A stretch of 64,000 nucleotides of DNA from Salticus scenicus (GCA_963930645.1 OZ005648.1:107557667-107621666), one strand, 5' to 3'; positions 42,001 to 56,073 are shown, numbered from the stretch's first letter. Program-made: numbers and translations. Notes: a model not told the origin generated them from the sequence alone.

Positions 42001-45000
42001 AAATACTGCATTTTTGAATTTTATCATTTTTCTTGTTGCGGTACGATTTGTAGTGCATCGCTCACTAGAAATCACGAATGTACATGTTTTGTCGCATAAA
42101 AAAAAAGAAAAAAGTAAATTAATCACAAAATTAATTAGTAAGAAATCAGATGAATTCACTGTAGGAAAGAAAAAAAATGTGTGTAATGTGCTTAAAGAAG
42201 TTTGCACTTAAAAAAGAAAATAATAAGAAGAAAAATAAGAGATTTAACTAAATTTACAGGATTTTTCTTGGTAATTCTTTTTACCTTAGCGAAGACGCTC
42301 TCTATTATGCAAATATTTTAACACTCAACATAACACACACATATGTATATACATACATGTATACTTTTAAAATTAATGATTGTGTAATAAATATGCAGTG
42401 TGTTTCGAAGGAAAAGGCCTCACTCTGAGCCTCGCTCTCACTAGGAACGGTTCTGATTTTAGGAATCTTATCCAGGGTAGATTTAATTTGCTTCATTATG
42501 GTATATTCTCAAAGTGAATCAGCGAATTGTCACCTTCATCCCAATGGACATTTTTTATTTTATTTTTTATTTATTTTATGTCACTTTTGTCAAAATACAA
42601 ATTTTAACTATCCCTGTATTAAAGAGAGAGGGGCATAAACTAAGTTATATCTGTAGTCCAGAATTTTCTAAATCACACTATTTTCACTATCTGAATACAT
42701 AAAAAACAAAATATTCTTTTATTAATTAATTTTTCAAAAAGAACCTATGATCTCTGGCAGGTATGTGTAAATATGTTGTGAATGTTAATGCAGAAGTCTT
42801 GTAATTTTATTATCTTAAAATATTTTCCTTTAAGCATATAAAGGTAATAATTAAACTCATGGAAGTTGGGATATAATTAGAGAATGTTAAATTTGGACAT
42901 TATTATTGCTTCTACTAACTTTCCCCCATTTATGTGTAAATAAAAATTAAAATTGAGAAGTAAATATATATTATGTTTTTTATTACTAATTTATAGATTT
43001 ATGTGTTTGTTTGTTAAATTATCTTTAAATAATTCTGAGATTTTTATTTATCTATTTAACTAATTTTTCTGTATTACTTGGATTTAAATGATGAATTTCA
43101 ACATTTCAGCAACAGTATAAAGTACTTGAAAAAGATACTGAAACCAATCTGAAAAAATTCAAGACAGTTGGACAAAATCTAGCTCCACAACTTAGTGAAA
43201 AGAAAAGACCACTTTTAGAAAAAGAAGTTGTGGAGATTGAAAAGAAAGTTCTGATGGTCATGTCAACTTTAAAGGAAAATTTGGAATACTTGGAACACAG
43301 TACTGAAAAGTGGACAAACTTCAACTTCAAACTGGAAGGTTTTGTTTCTCAAATCGATGGAATAATTGACAAGTTAAAAAATATTTTATCTGAAGAAGCT
43401 ACACCTGAAGAAAGGCTTAGAAAATTGGATGTAAGTAAATAATTATTGTTAATTTTGCTTTCATGTTTTTTTTTTTTTTTTTTTTTAATAATGAAAATAA
43501 GTGTTAGTAGTTAAAAAATTAAACAATCATTTCTTGCTCAAGGTATTTTAGTTGTGTATGTGTGTATTATTCCTTTAAAATAAACACAAGAATAATAACA
43601 AACAATGTCATGAATACCAAAGAAAATAATAAACTAGCAGACAGTTGTTTCATTAGCATGTAGCTTACTACCAACAGTGCACTGATGACAGTATGGTAAA
43701 TGCTACTGAAACAGCTGTCTGCTAGTTTGTTATGATGTTTATTATTATTCCTGTGTTTATATATCCAGCCCCAATACCCTGTCAATATTATTCAATTACT
43801 TCAAATTGTTTTATACATGTATTGTTTGACTGGTATAGTCTTTCATCACATATTATATATATGAAAGGATATCAATTTTTATATATGTTTGTGAGTTATA
43901 AATGACCAAAGAAGTTAAATAGATAGCTAATTATCTGAAAGAAAAATTCTCAGAACTTTGTATTAGATATGCTTTAATTATCTCTATAAACAAAGACATG
44001 GATTATTTTTTTTTTATATACAGATATTTATTTTATTTTATCACGATAAACATAACCAATAAGAACAATGGAATATAAAAGTTTTTTTATTAGAGCTGCA
44101 AAACAAGAAAATATACAAAATTTACATGGTATAAAAGGAATACTTTTTGAGTGCACTATCATTTTGAATTTCTTAAATAAATTAGTGTGTGTGTATGCTT
44201 GTTTTTTCTTTTTTTTTCTTTTAGACTTGTGCACAAGAAAAATAAATTAATTGTTCTAAAGAGCTCCACATACACACAAAATAAACAAATAACTAAAAAG
44301 TAACTACATATGACCTACAGAGTAAAGTGGGAAATGTCGGATATAACATTATTATTCTATAACTGTTTCCTCCATTGTTTGAATCATAAGATTTAGATAA
44401 GTGTGATAAATCAATCAGATGTTGTTTATTAGTATTATAATTAATACAATGGCAATTCTTTATTCTTTAATTGCAAATTTGGAGCCAGATGCTTTGAATA
44501 AATTCTTAAATGTATTTGAGAATCAATCATTTTAATTATTTCGTAGTGTTGATTAACATTAAATTGTAATAAGAGGAGACTTGGCATTGGAATATTAAAA
44601 CCCAGATATCCTTTTTGCACTGAAGATGGTACGCTTAAGGCTACCGAAACAGCTGTATGCATTTCCATTTTTTTTTTTTTTTTTGGCGTTTCTGACGTAG
44701 TAGTTTATCTGGGTTTTAACATTAAATTGCCCAAGGAAGTCATTTTCGCAGTTTCTTAATTTGGTTTAAATAAAGAAATGTATGTATTTACAGTTATATG
44801 ATTTCTTAGATTTTTATGTGACTTTGTATACATGATATAACTGCATTTATTAATAGCTGTATGTACTATCCTGTTGTCTTTGTTTCTGATTTCTATATTT
44901 CCCAAAACCTGTTTTATTGACTGCTTGGGCAATCTAGTGTTAAAGTAATTTTCATAAAAATATGTAGATGCTTTGTTTAATCCTTTTTTTTTTATATATA

Positions 45001-45937
45001 TATATATAAATAGTGAATACATTATACAGCATTAAAAATTAAATTTATTTAATAAGATTTGGTATTAAACTTTTATAATTAATTTTATATGTATGTTTAC
45101 TAGACATTGAATTTTAGGATTAAATTCTCTGAAATCTTATTTTCTTTTAAATGTTTTCAAATTCAAACTCACAAATCAAGATTTTCTCCACATTTTGTTT
45201 AAAATAGCATTTCTGCTTGCACTCTAATTATAATATGTATGTGTTTCTAAGAAAAATAAATACACTGCTTATGATCTTTGATTAATTTGTTCTCAGACAA
45301 AAAATAAATAAATAAATAGTTCAAATTTTGACCACAATTCCTTCTATGATTCTTGCATTTTGGCAAGTGAATAAGATTTTGAAGTGTTGGTAAAGTGCCA
45401 GGTCTCTAACTCCCCCAAAATACTAGACTCAGCTATTCTTTTTTTAATTGTTCTGCTTTTTTCATTTATCTTAGGAACTTCATGCTGAGATACTTGAGCA
45501 AAAGCAAGTGTTAGTGAACCTGGAAACAGAAAGCAGAGAGTTGGCTGTAGATCAGCCAGACAGTACAAATGTGAAACAGATAATAGGCCAATTGGCAAAT
45601 TTGAGTGATAGACTACAGACTTTAGAAGAAACAGTTATCACACAGAGAAATATAATATGCAAAAATTTAGACTCATATAACAGATTCAAAGATATTTTAA
45701 AAACAGAAAGAGAGGAATTAAGAGCAGCTGAGCTGAAGGTAGATGCTGGTCCCCCAACTCCTGTTACTCTTGAGGAATCACATGTTAAAGAGAAAGAAGT
45801 GAAAGTAAGTGCATGCCATGTATTTATATTTGTAAGAAAATATCTGTTATTTATATGTTAATACAGTAATGGCCATTTGAAAAATATATATATATGTATA
45901 TATATGAAAGAATAAAACCAGCAACTAGTAAATTCCT

Positions 45938-45974
<37 letters not shown>

Positions 45975-46222
45975 ATACTATGATATATGTTATTGTTTTA
46001 CATTTCCTTGCTTTATTAACATCTCATTTCACTTTTTTTTTTTTTTACTTTAAAAGAAATAAGGAAACAGTTTCCCTCAAAATTGGTTTAAAAAAAAAAA
46101 AGTATGTTCTGTTAAATGAAAACTGTTTAATTAAATAATTTGATACTTCATGTTTACTCATATGCCAGTTATATTGTAAAACATTATATCTTGAGAATTC
46201 CTGTGTAAGGGTACTTAGTCAC

Positions 46223-46253
<31 letters not shown>

Positions 46254-49200
46254 CATGTTTAGATTTTTTTTACTTTCTTGTTTTAAAGATATATTGTATC
46301 ATTCTGTATTAGTGATAGAAATTTAAGCATATATTCTCTATTATATATGTGATGTGCAGATTCTTGTTTTTATTTAGAAATAAAATTATCTAAAGAAGAG
46401 TTAGATTTCATTGTTTCACATCCTGTATCATCAGTAGAAAAATAAAAAATCATATTAAATGTATTATTAGATGTCATATTCATGCACATAATTTTTTTTT
46501 TTTTGAAGTTTTGTGCTTTATATATATATATATATATTATATTATTTATCTGTTGTTGTATTTTACTTTCTCATTTCTTTCTCTTTCTTTCTCTCTCTCT
46601 CTCTTTAATTACAGTATATGTATTTATATATTGTGGAATTTTTCCTTTTAGCAATTCTGTGAACATTGTCATGCTAAAATTCGGTACTTATCTGATGTTG
46701 GAACTCAGACTAAGGAAGAAGTAACTGATGCATCAATTCAGTGTGAATTTGCAGAAATTCAAGACCAATGGAAGGCAATCGCTGAAACAGTTCAATTATG
46801 GATAGAACAATTACAGGTTATAATTACTCTCTGGGAAGGTGTGAGTATCAAATTAGAAACTGTTCTGAAATGGCTGGAAGATGCAGAAAAGAGAGCTAAA
46901 AATATTAAATCTACCGATACAGTAAATGTTCAAAAGCTTGAAGATCTGAAAAAAGAAATAAATGTAAGTTTGTTATTTATGTATCATTTTTTTTTTTCTC
47001 GATAATTACTTTTAAGGGAGTTTGAGTATTTATTTAACAATATGTATTACATCTTAATACAGGATTATTAAAAATTTATGTTCATTATTTTAAAAGATTG
47101 TAATAATTTATTTTTAAACAGAGACACATACCAGAACAGGTTTGAAAAGAAAGACAATACAAAAAAAAAATTTCCCCGTACTTTCACACCAGAAATACAA
47201 GAATTTTACGATAAAGGGGTTTCATAATTCTCACTGAACATTACCCCATGTGGTTTTTTTCTTGTGGGATTTTGTAAAAGATAAGGATTTTATGCTACTA
47301 CTGTCACACAACTTGGTGAAAGTATGATCAGGCCATAGATAATTCTCTGAACTTAGTAACACCAGGCATAGAGACATAGCGAGGGGGGGGGAACTATTAT
47401 GACCTAGGCGCCACTCGCAGAGGGGCACAAAATGATTCACAATTTCATTATATATATTATATTACTTATTACTATGTGCTTTTCATTGAGGAGGGAGGGT
47501 GCCAAAAACGTGTCATGCCACAGGAGCCAGTTAGGCTCGCTACTCCAATGACAGAATACTGAAACGAATGTTAGAAAAAATCGACTATCATCTGGATGCT
47601 GTCTGCATGACTTGTAGAAATCATATTAAATGCTTATTATATCATCAAATAAAAATATTTGAGTTGTCCTTTTCTTTAAATTTGCTCTGATAAGTGTTTT
47701 GTTTGTAATTTTTATTCTAATGTGCTAAAATACCATACATTATTATGAATAATCCTGTATTTTTAATAACAGACATTAACTGATTACAAAAATCATTTTT
47801 TTCAAAAAGTTATATTCATGGCTTTAGCTACAGTAATTCAAGTATTTTTGTTACATTGTTCATCTTCTTGTTAGGGAAGATTCCAATTTGTTCTTTAAAA
47901 TAAACAAATAAATAAAATTTTCTTTTTAGATCTTATCTTTAGAAATTGAAGAACAAAGAATTTATCTTGCTAAGACTAACAAAGATATTGATGAATTGGC
48001 TCACCATTTATCTCCAAAAGCTGTCATGGCACTTCATGCTCAGACCTCAGATGTACAAAAACGCATTGATGAATTGCACAATGTCATTAGAGGACAGACA
48101 ATTAGACTGGGTTCTGTCATTGCTGAGCAAGAACAACTACTTAAAACTATTGATACTTTTACACACTGGGAGGAAGATGTCAAGATTCAATTGTCAAACT
48201 TTGATGATATTTATGTGGATCAAATTGAAGCTGTTTTAAAGAAAATTCAAGTAAGTAACATTTTTGCTCCTTTTGTTAAAAGGTGTAAATAATTTTCTAT
48301 TTCTCGTTTTTTTTTTTTTTTTTGTTTTTTTCCTCACTTTCTTAATTTCATGACAACTTCATTAATTCTGCTGTAAACTGCCGTCAATGTAAAAAGTTAA
48401 CTTAAAATTCTTATTTTAAAAATAAATATATACAAGTTTCAATTTTAATGGCAGTTTATAATTTCCCTCAAACTCACTTTTATTTTTACAAGTCTAGTGT
48501 ACTCGCCCCCCCCCCCTTTTTTTTTGTACTCAATACTTATATAATAATAGTCTTAATTTCATAGTTAATGCAAATCAGTATCAATTAACATAAATATAGA
48601 TTCAAAAGAAAAAAATAAAGCTATAGCCTAATGTAAACATGTCTTTTTTTTTTTTTACTTTATAGTTTAAAACAAGGATCGACAGCCCAAGGACCATATG
48701 TTACCTATGAAGCCTTTATGAACAACCCACTTTCAATTTTTCAAAATATCAAAAATAGGTTTATTATTATTAAAGTTTCTAAAAGATAAATATCAAAACA
48801 TACTCGAACCAAAAAGCATAATTCTTAGCAATTTTGTAGTTTGGTGTTATTTTCTTCCTCAATTATGGATCAATTGATAGAGATAATTAACATTACATTG
48901 AAATGCATATCCGCTTGGCGCTTAGTACCACAACACTATATATTACATTCAAATATTTATACACAGTCACATGGAATGTTTCTTACATGTATGCATGTTT
49001 ATCTGCATCCGAAGAGATTGCTGTGCTTTTAAGATTTGACCTGCTGTAAGAAAAGATTCCCCAACCTAGGTTTAAAACATGAAACATTTTCTAGATGTTA
49101 CATATTAATGAAATTTATGATTCTGATAGTACTTTAGTTCTTTCACTTATACTTTTACTTCTTTCATATATAGTGGGTACGATTCATTAAATAAGCATCA

Positions 49201-52200
49201 ACAGCAGCCTTGAAACATATTTAACAAATTATGATGTAATGTATAATTGAACTAAAGGATTATGACATTTAATATTTTTTTAGTCTTTTGGATTTTTAAA
49301 ATGTTATGCTGTAAAAGATGATTTCCTTATTTTTAAAATATCATCCAAATCAATGTAAATAATATGAACTGATATGAGAGTTATTCAGGTAAAATGTAAT
49401 AAATTTGGAAATTTGTTCATTTGTTCACTTGTAAATATCAATCTGCTAGGTGGGCAAAGGCCTGCTGATTTATAGATTATCAAGTTTTTTAGAGATTTTG
49501 CATTTACTGATGTTTTATGATCAACACTGTATTAAAAATTACTGTTCTTTACTTCATGGAACTTATTTATTTGTGTTATTAGCACATACATATTTTGTTA
49601 ATTATCACTTAAAGATTATAGTTTCTTTTGAAATATCTAACTGCTTTTAAATTTAAAAATAATAATTTTATTTTGACCAATATAAAATCATTTAAATTTT
49701 GATAACTATATATGTGTAAAGTGGTGACCTGGTTAAAATTTATTTGTAAATGTTATTTTCATTATCTTCATAATATTAAAGCATTTCTTTTTTTTTTTTT
49801 TTTTAGATGTTAAAAATTGAAAATGATAGTCGCCAAGTTGATTTCAACAACATCTATGCAGAAGTGAAGCGATTAAATGATACCTATGAGCCATCTGAAG
49901 TTGAACAGATTACAAAATTGTATTCAAAATTATCTGAACTATATCAAAATACAGAAGAACTTCTTTCTCGTAAACAAAAACTCTTTGAAAAATTCTTAGA
50001 TTTTGAGGCATGGAATAAAGATATGTGTGAAAATATTAGACTTTTGATGCAAAAAACTGAAGGTAAAATGTATTCTTCTGCAGAGTTGCACAATGTTATG
50101 GATGAACTATCTAGATTACAAAAAGAACTAGATAAGAAGTCAAAAGAAGTGGCTGATCTTGATGATTTTTGCAGAAAGCTAAATCAAATAATTCGTGACC
50201 GCTCCACATCATTACCAATAACAGTTTCTGATCGCTTAGCATACATTGAATCTCTTATGAGGAATTTGAAGGAAACTTTAATAAAAGAAGAAGAAGGATT
50301 AAGAAAAATAGATGAAAAGTGGAAGGAATTCAACAATAAACATAAAGCACTTTGTCAATGGTTAGCTGATGTGGACAATAAAATTCATAATTTACATGAA
50401 AGATCATCAACACTAAGTGATTTTGAAAAGCAGTTGAATGTTATTCAAGTATGTATATAATTCTATTGTTTAGTACTATTACTTTATATCTTTGAAATAT
50501 TAGTACATATTCTTAAGATCTTATTTTTCGTGTTTTATCATTTTAAATGTTTTAATGGAATATACATTATTATAAGAATTTTCTTTAAAAAATACTTAAC
50601 TTCTTACATAAACACAATTATATAATTTAAAAAACTTGCTTGAAGAAGTTTCTTGCTCAATCATTTCAACAAGGACCCCTGTCTTCATCAGCAGCTACAT
50701 TGTGAATATTTTTAGTGTGATTGATCTGAGCTCCACTTATCAGTTGCCAGTTGGTTTGTTTCTTGCAATGGAAACGAACCAGTTTGCAACCTGGATCTAA
50801 TGTTGATAATCTATAACATTGCACCACCTGTTAAGGGGTCCAGCCCAAGAAGTTGAGCTTAAAATCAGTCACACTAAAAATATTCACCAAGTAGCCACTG
50901 ATGAAGACGGGCCCTGTCGAAAGGACTAGGCAATAAGCTTCTTCAAGTAAGGTTTTTAAGTTATATTATTTCTTAATTTTTCTCACTGAAATGAGAACTC
51001 TACATTGATTGGAAATAGTACTTCAATTTTAAAAACATTTTATCATTTATTACTAATAATGGAGAAACATCCATCATATCCAGTCATTTTTGAATTTCTT
51101 AATTATTTGTACATTTTGAATTTTACAATCTGTAAATTTTGTAAATATAATGTCAGAAGTTATTAAGTAGAAATCTTAGTTGACTAACTATGGTACATGT
51201 GATAGAATGAATATTTTCTATGTTAAAATATCCTTCATATCAAATTAATTTTATTTATGAAACCTGTTAAAAATTTTATAATCATGTTCATTTCCATTTG
51301 ACATATTTTTACAAGTTTGATGTTTGGATCTACATTCATTTTACATCATATCATTGTTTGCATTTTTCATATTTGGCACCATCTTCGAAGCAATTAACAA
51401 TGATTAACCAATGACCAACTAAATCAGGAGCAACAATGTTGGGGTATAATACTTGATGCAAACTTTTATTATTACAGTAGGGACAGCGCCGGCTCGAGCA
51501 AATTCACCGCCCTAGGCGAGAATTTTAAATGGTGCCCCTTTTAATGGCCTTCAAATGGCGCCCCTTTTTCATTTTCTTAAAAAAGATATATGTTATTCGA
51601 ATTCACTATGGAATGTTCTCTATTTCAAATAGCATTAGCAGGTCCTGTTATAAATGGTTTGTGTACAGGGATACCCTCCCCCCCCCCCCCAAAAAAAAAA
51701 AAAAAAAAAAGCCAGTATGTTTTAAGAGAGAGACTTTTATAAATCACATTTAAATAACTTACTACTGCAAAAATCATAAAAATATTGACATTTGTTGGAA
51801 ATTCACTAAAAAAATATTTTGTATAAAATATGAAATGATTAACCTTCAAATTTACAGGCCTGCTCTAAAATATTCAGATACATTAAGGGTTGCATTTCGT
51901 TTGTTTTAACCATTTTTAAAACTTTCCAACAATGTTTAGGGGTGATTATGAATTCAATTAGTTTTTCTCTCTGCCTTTATGCCCTTCTGTCCTTCCACCG
52001 TGTGATAACGTAAACAAAAAACATTGAAATTTATACGGTACAACGAGTACGTACAGCTGGAAAGTGTTAATAATCAAATACGTACCGCACAATTTTTCGT
52101 TCTTCTTTAAAGATGTCACAGATTATTTAATTTAGTTATATTAATTCATTTTGGTTATTGAGGATTTCTGTTATCACATGTTATTCTAAATATCTACTAT

Positions 52201-55200
52201 TTTGTTACTATATTATATTGCAACAATTAGGCATTCCACAAGGAGGTTGTAGCTCCAGTATTTTGGCAGATCTCTATCTTTATTATTATGAAAAGCAAAT
52301 TTGCAATGATGATGTTCGATTTTATCGTTACATCGATGATATTATTGTATTTTATCTCAACAAGAACTCACAAAATGGCTTTTTCTTCAATTATCCACCT
52401 AATTTAAAGCTAACTCAAAATACTCTGACTAATCAATCAATTAACTTTTTGAATCTCAAAATAATCATCGATGGTAATAAACTTTACACAGATATCTATG
52501 ACAAACGACAAGATTTCTGTTTTAATATAAACTTATTTACACATTTTAATTCATGTCTGCATCTTTCGGTATTTAGAAACATCATCATTAACCATTTATT
52601 TCGAATTAATAATTTATGCTCTGCAAAGTTTAAAAACAAGAATATTAATAAACTGATCACAGCCACTGCTAAAATGGGTTTTCCTAAAAACTTTGTATTT
52701 TCTATTTTATATCCTTAACCATGTCTCTGTCAGTACAAAAAAAAAAAAAAAAAAAAAAGCTGTGTACACTCTTGTGTATATCAACAAAAAAATTATAAAA
52801 TAATAAAAGACAATAAAAAAGGTGGCGGTTGGGTGGGCAGATGTTTGATTACGGAGGTGGGGTGGTGTTGTAAGGCTGGATGGTTGGGTGGGTTTGTGAA
52901 ATTAACTTAAAAAAAAAAAAAAAAAAAAGTAGAAGGCTTGTTGCATTTGCTTTGTATTACTATGCAAACTTTCATTTTCCATTAAAATTTCAGTTTTTTC
53001 CTTTTTGAGTTGTCAACTATATTTAATGTTCTAATTATACTGTTAAACACAATGTGATCAATCGGTGAATTTCATTGTGGCTTCGTGGTTTCATTGTTGT
53101 TCATCTGCTTTGAAATTTGCATTTTTAAATCCATATGGTTCCTGTTCTGGTTGTGGCAGGCTGGGGGAGTGTTGCCGGCATAAAACTAGTGTAACCCCAC
53201 AGGCAAGTCACAAGTCTTGCCGCCTGCCTCCTTCTTCCTACCTTGTGTTTCTTACAGGGTGTGAAAAAATCATGATTTTTTTAAAAAAATCAAAAAAATC
53301 AGATTTTTTTGATTAAAATCGGATTTTTTTGATTTAAATCAGATTTTTTTGTTTTATTTACATTATTCGACTAAAAATAAATGTTAAGAAATTAAGCATG
53401 AAAACTTTTTTTAAGTTTAAATGTGAATACATATAAGAAGCAATAAATATAAATAAACTAAATTAAAAAATATATATATGAGGATATTTAAAAAAAAAAT
53501 TGTAATATTAGCCAACATAGGTATATTCTACCCCCCCCCCCTCTTTCAAAAAGAAAAATAAATAAATAAAAATATAATAAATAAATAAATGATTAAGTGT
53601 AAATAGCTTAAAAGCATATAAGATCAATATATTTTTTAATGTTTTTATTATTATTGTCATTAAAATGTACATATTAAAACATCTTGAATATCACATTAAC
53701 AAATTTTTTGAAGAGAAACTTTTTGGAGAATAATTATTCAATTAAAGGAAATTCAATGTGTATATAATATATACGAGGGTTGCTATTTATATTTCTGGCC
53801 TTGGCAACAGTAAGTGTTGCTAGGCGACCGCAGACGATTTTAATCGATTGTTTGATATTTTTAAACGTAAATTCAGCAGACGATTTACCATTTTAGCTTT
53901 ATTTGTGTTGTTGACAGTAAATTGAAAAGTTCTTCTCTTTCAAAAAATGGAATTGAATCGTGAAAATTTTCGTGCGATTATTTTTCATAACTTTTGACGT
54001 GGATTGTCAAGACAAGAGTGCTTCGATGAACTTAATTCTTTATACAGCGATAAAGCGCCATCCTACAGCACTGTAAAAAATTGGTATGACGAATTTAATC
54101 GTGGTTGATGTTCGATCCAGGACGAATCCCGTGCAGGTCGTCCAAAATCCGTTGTTGTGCCAGAAAAGATCGATGCTGTGCGTGAACTGATAAAGCAAGA
54201 TCGTCATGTGACATACCGTGAAATTGAGGCGTCTTTGGACATTAGTATGACTAGCATCAATAAAATATTGCATGAACATTTGAGCGTAAAAAAAATTTGT
54301 TCGCGTTGGATCCCGCATAATCTGACAAACGCTCAAAAAAAGGCTCGTGTCGATTGGTGCAAGGAAATGTTGGAAAAATACGTTCAAGGTACATCAAAGG
54401 CTGTGTATAACATCTACACAGGTGACGAATCATGGATCTATGCATATGAGCCGGAAACAAAACAGCAATCAACTGTATGGGTCTTCCAAGGCGAGGCAAA
54501 ACCAACAAAAGTTGTTCGAGGAAGAAGCACATTGAAACAAATGATTGCCTGTTTCTTCGGCATTAATGGTCATGTGGCAACAGTGGCATTAGAGCAACGC
54601 AGGACGGTCAATTCTGAATGGTACACGACCATTTGTTTGCCAGAAGTCATCGGAGAAATTCGAAAAAAGCAGAAGAACAGGCGAATCATTCTTCATCATG
54701 ACAATGCGAGCTCTCACACATCGACTCAAACAAATGCATTTCTGACTGAGCGAAAGATCGAACTGATGGGTCATCCGCCGTACAGCCCTGATTTGGCACC
54801 CAATGACTTCTTCTTATTCCCACACATCAAAAATAAATTACGTGGACAACGATTTTTGACCCCCGAAGAAGCGGTTGATGCATTCAAAACGCATGTTTTG
54901 GAGTTACCTCAATCGGACTGGAAAAAGTGCTTTGAAAATTGGTTCAAACGCATGCAAAAGTGTATTGATCATCATGGAGAATATTTTGAAAAACAATAAA
55001 ACCAATTTCGATCCTACATATTTGTTTTTTCATTATTAGGCCAGAAATATAAATAGCAACCCTCGTATATATATATAATACACACATTAGTTTGGGCAAT
55101 TTATTACCAATAAAATACATATAAATTGTAAGATTTTTTCAAAAGATTAAAGTTTTAAAAAATTAAGGAAACTGAACTGAAACAACTAATCAGGACATTA

Positions 55201-56033
55201 CCATTTCATTTCTAATTTTATAAAAGCCAACGTAAAAAGGGAAAAATTGCTTAAGAATGCCTTGGCCAGTTAAAAAACATAGTAATTAGAATTAGAAATA
55301 AGAAAAGTTAAACATGAAGGACAGAGTGACAGACAAATCAAATGCTTCAGAGTTCAGATGATACAATATTTATTATCCTTAAAAAAAAAAAAAAAAAACC
55401 ACTTAGGGCAGAGAATTTAAAGCTTTGTATAAAAAAAAAAATGGCTGCAAACGAATATAGTTAGCTTCAAAATAAGAATAGAAGATAAAAATAGAGTTGT
55501 AGAAAATTAAAAGAATCATTTTTAAAATTAATAAACACAGATATTTTATTTATATATATCTTTATTTATTTATTGGGGGGGGGGAGGGAGGGGGTATTAG
55601 ATGTAAATAACAAGTAAGTTCAAGTTTTCTTATGTTCTAAGACTATATAAAACTACATATTGACCCAAAATTGTAAAATTTTATATTTTTGATTTAAATC
55701 GATGATTTTTTTTAAAAAATCAAAGTGATTTTAATCGTGATTTTAATCATGATTTTAATCAAGCTGATTTAAATCGGCGTACCCTGGTTTCTTAGGTTGT
55801 TTTTTTCATTAATTTTGATAAGTTTATGGTTTTAAGTTAAGATTTGTTGTTTTACTTTATTGATTCGTTTGTTTTGCAGGCTGTTAATTAATAGATCTGG
55901 TTTCTTTATATTAGTGTATTTCATCCACTGATGATATTTTTTTTTTTTTTTTTTTTTTTATCTTATTGGTCATTGGTGTTTCGGTGATCTTCTATCTGTT
56001 GCTTGGCTTCTACTATGCTTAATAGATCATCTT

Positions 56034-56073
<40 letters not shown>

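Larger units (their letters stand above)
53255..55786. mobile_element. hAT-type non-autonomous element carrying a mariner
   Basis: GTTTCTTA occurs at 53247-53254 and 55787-55794, a perfect 8-bp duplication of the copy A sequence at this place. The ends are CAGGGTGTG and, at the right, CAGGGTACG (reverse complement). Both ends are built of repeated AAATC(A/G)GATTT and GATTTAAATC words. Without the mariner it is about 1.24 kb and has no transposase. Confidence 0.85.
52214..56066 (+). mobile_element. 5'-truncated reverse-transcriptase retroelement, copy B (with insertions)
   Basis: It begins within a reverse-transcriptase frame (see 52215-52718). It continues with a 3' region matching copy A at 25940-26867 in inverse orientation and ends in (TA)n at about 56038-56066. 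A 22-bp sequence at 52191-52212 recurs as its exact reverse complement at 56067-56088, so the insertion is flanked by an inverted repeat of the target. The hAT element at 53255-55786 interrupts it; without that the copy is about 1.3 kb. Confidence 0.78.

Noticed and set aside
53065..53316. 83-aa frame in copy B as a small gene
   Set aside because: It runs through the retroelement 3' region into the hAT end and is not kept in copy A.
54040..54774. Minus-strand frames across the mariner
   Set aside because: They are shadows of the transposase, whose DD34D residues are on the plus strand.
55890..55945. CTGATGA near the end of copy B (and in copy A) as another hammerhead
   Set aside because: No GAAA partner at the right distance and only poly-T follows.
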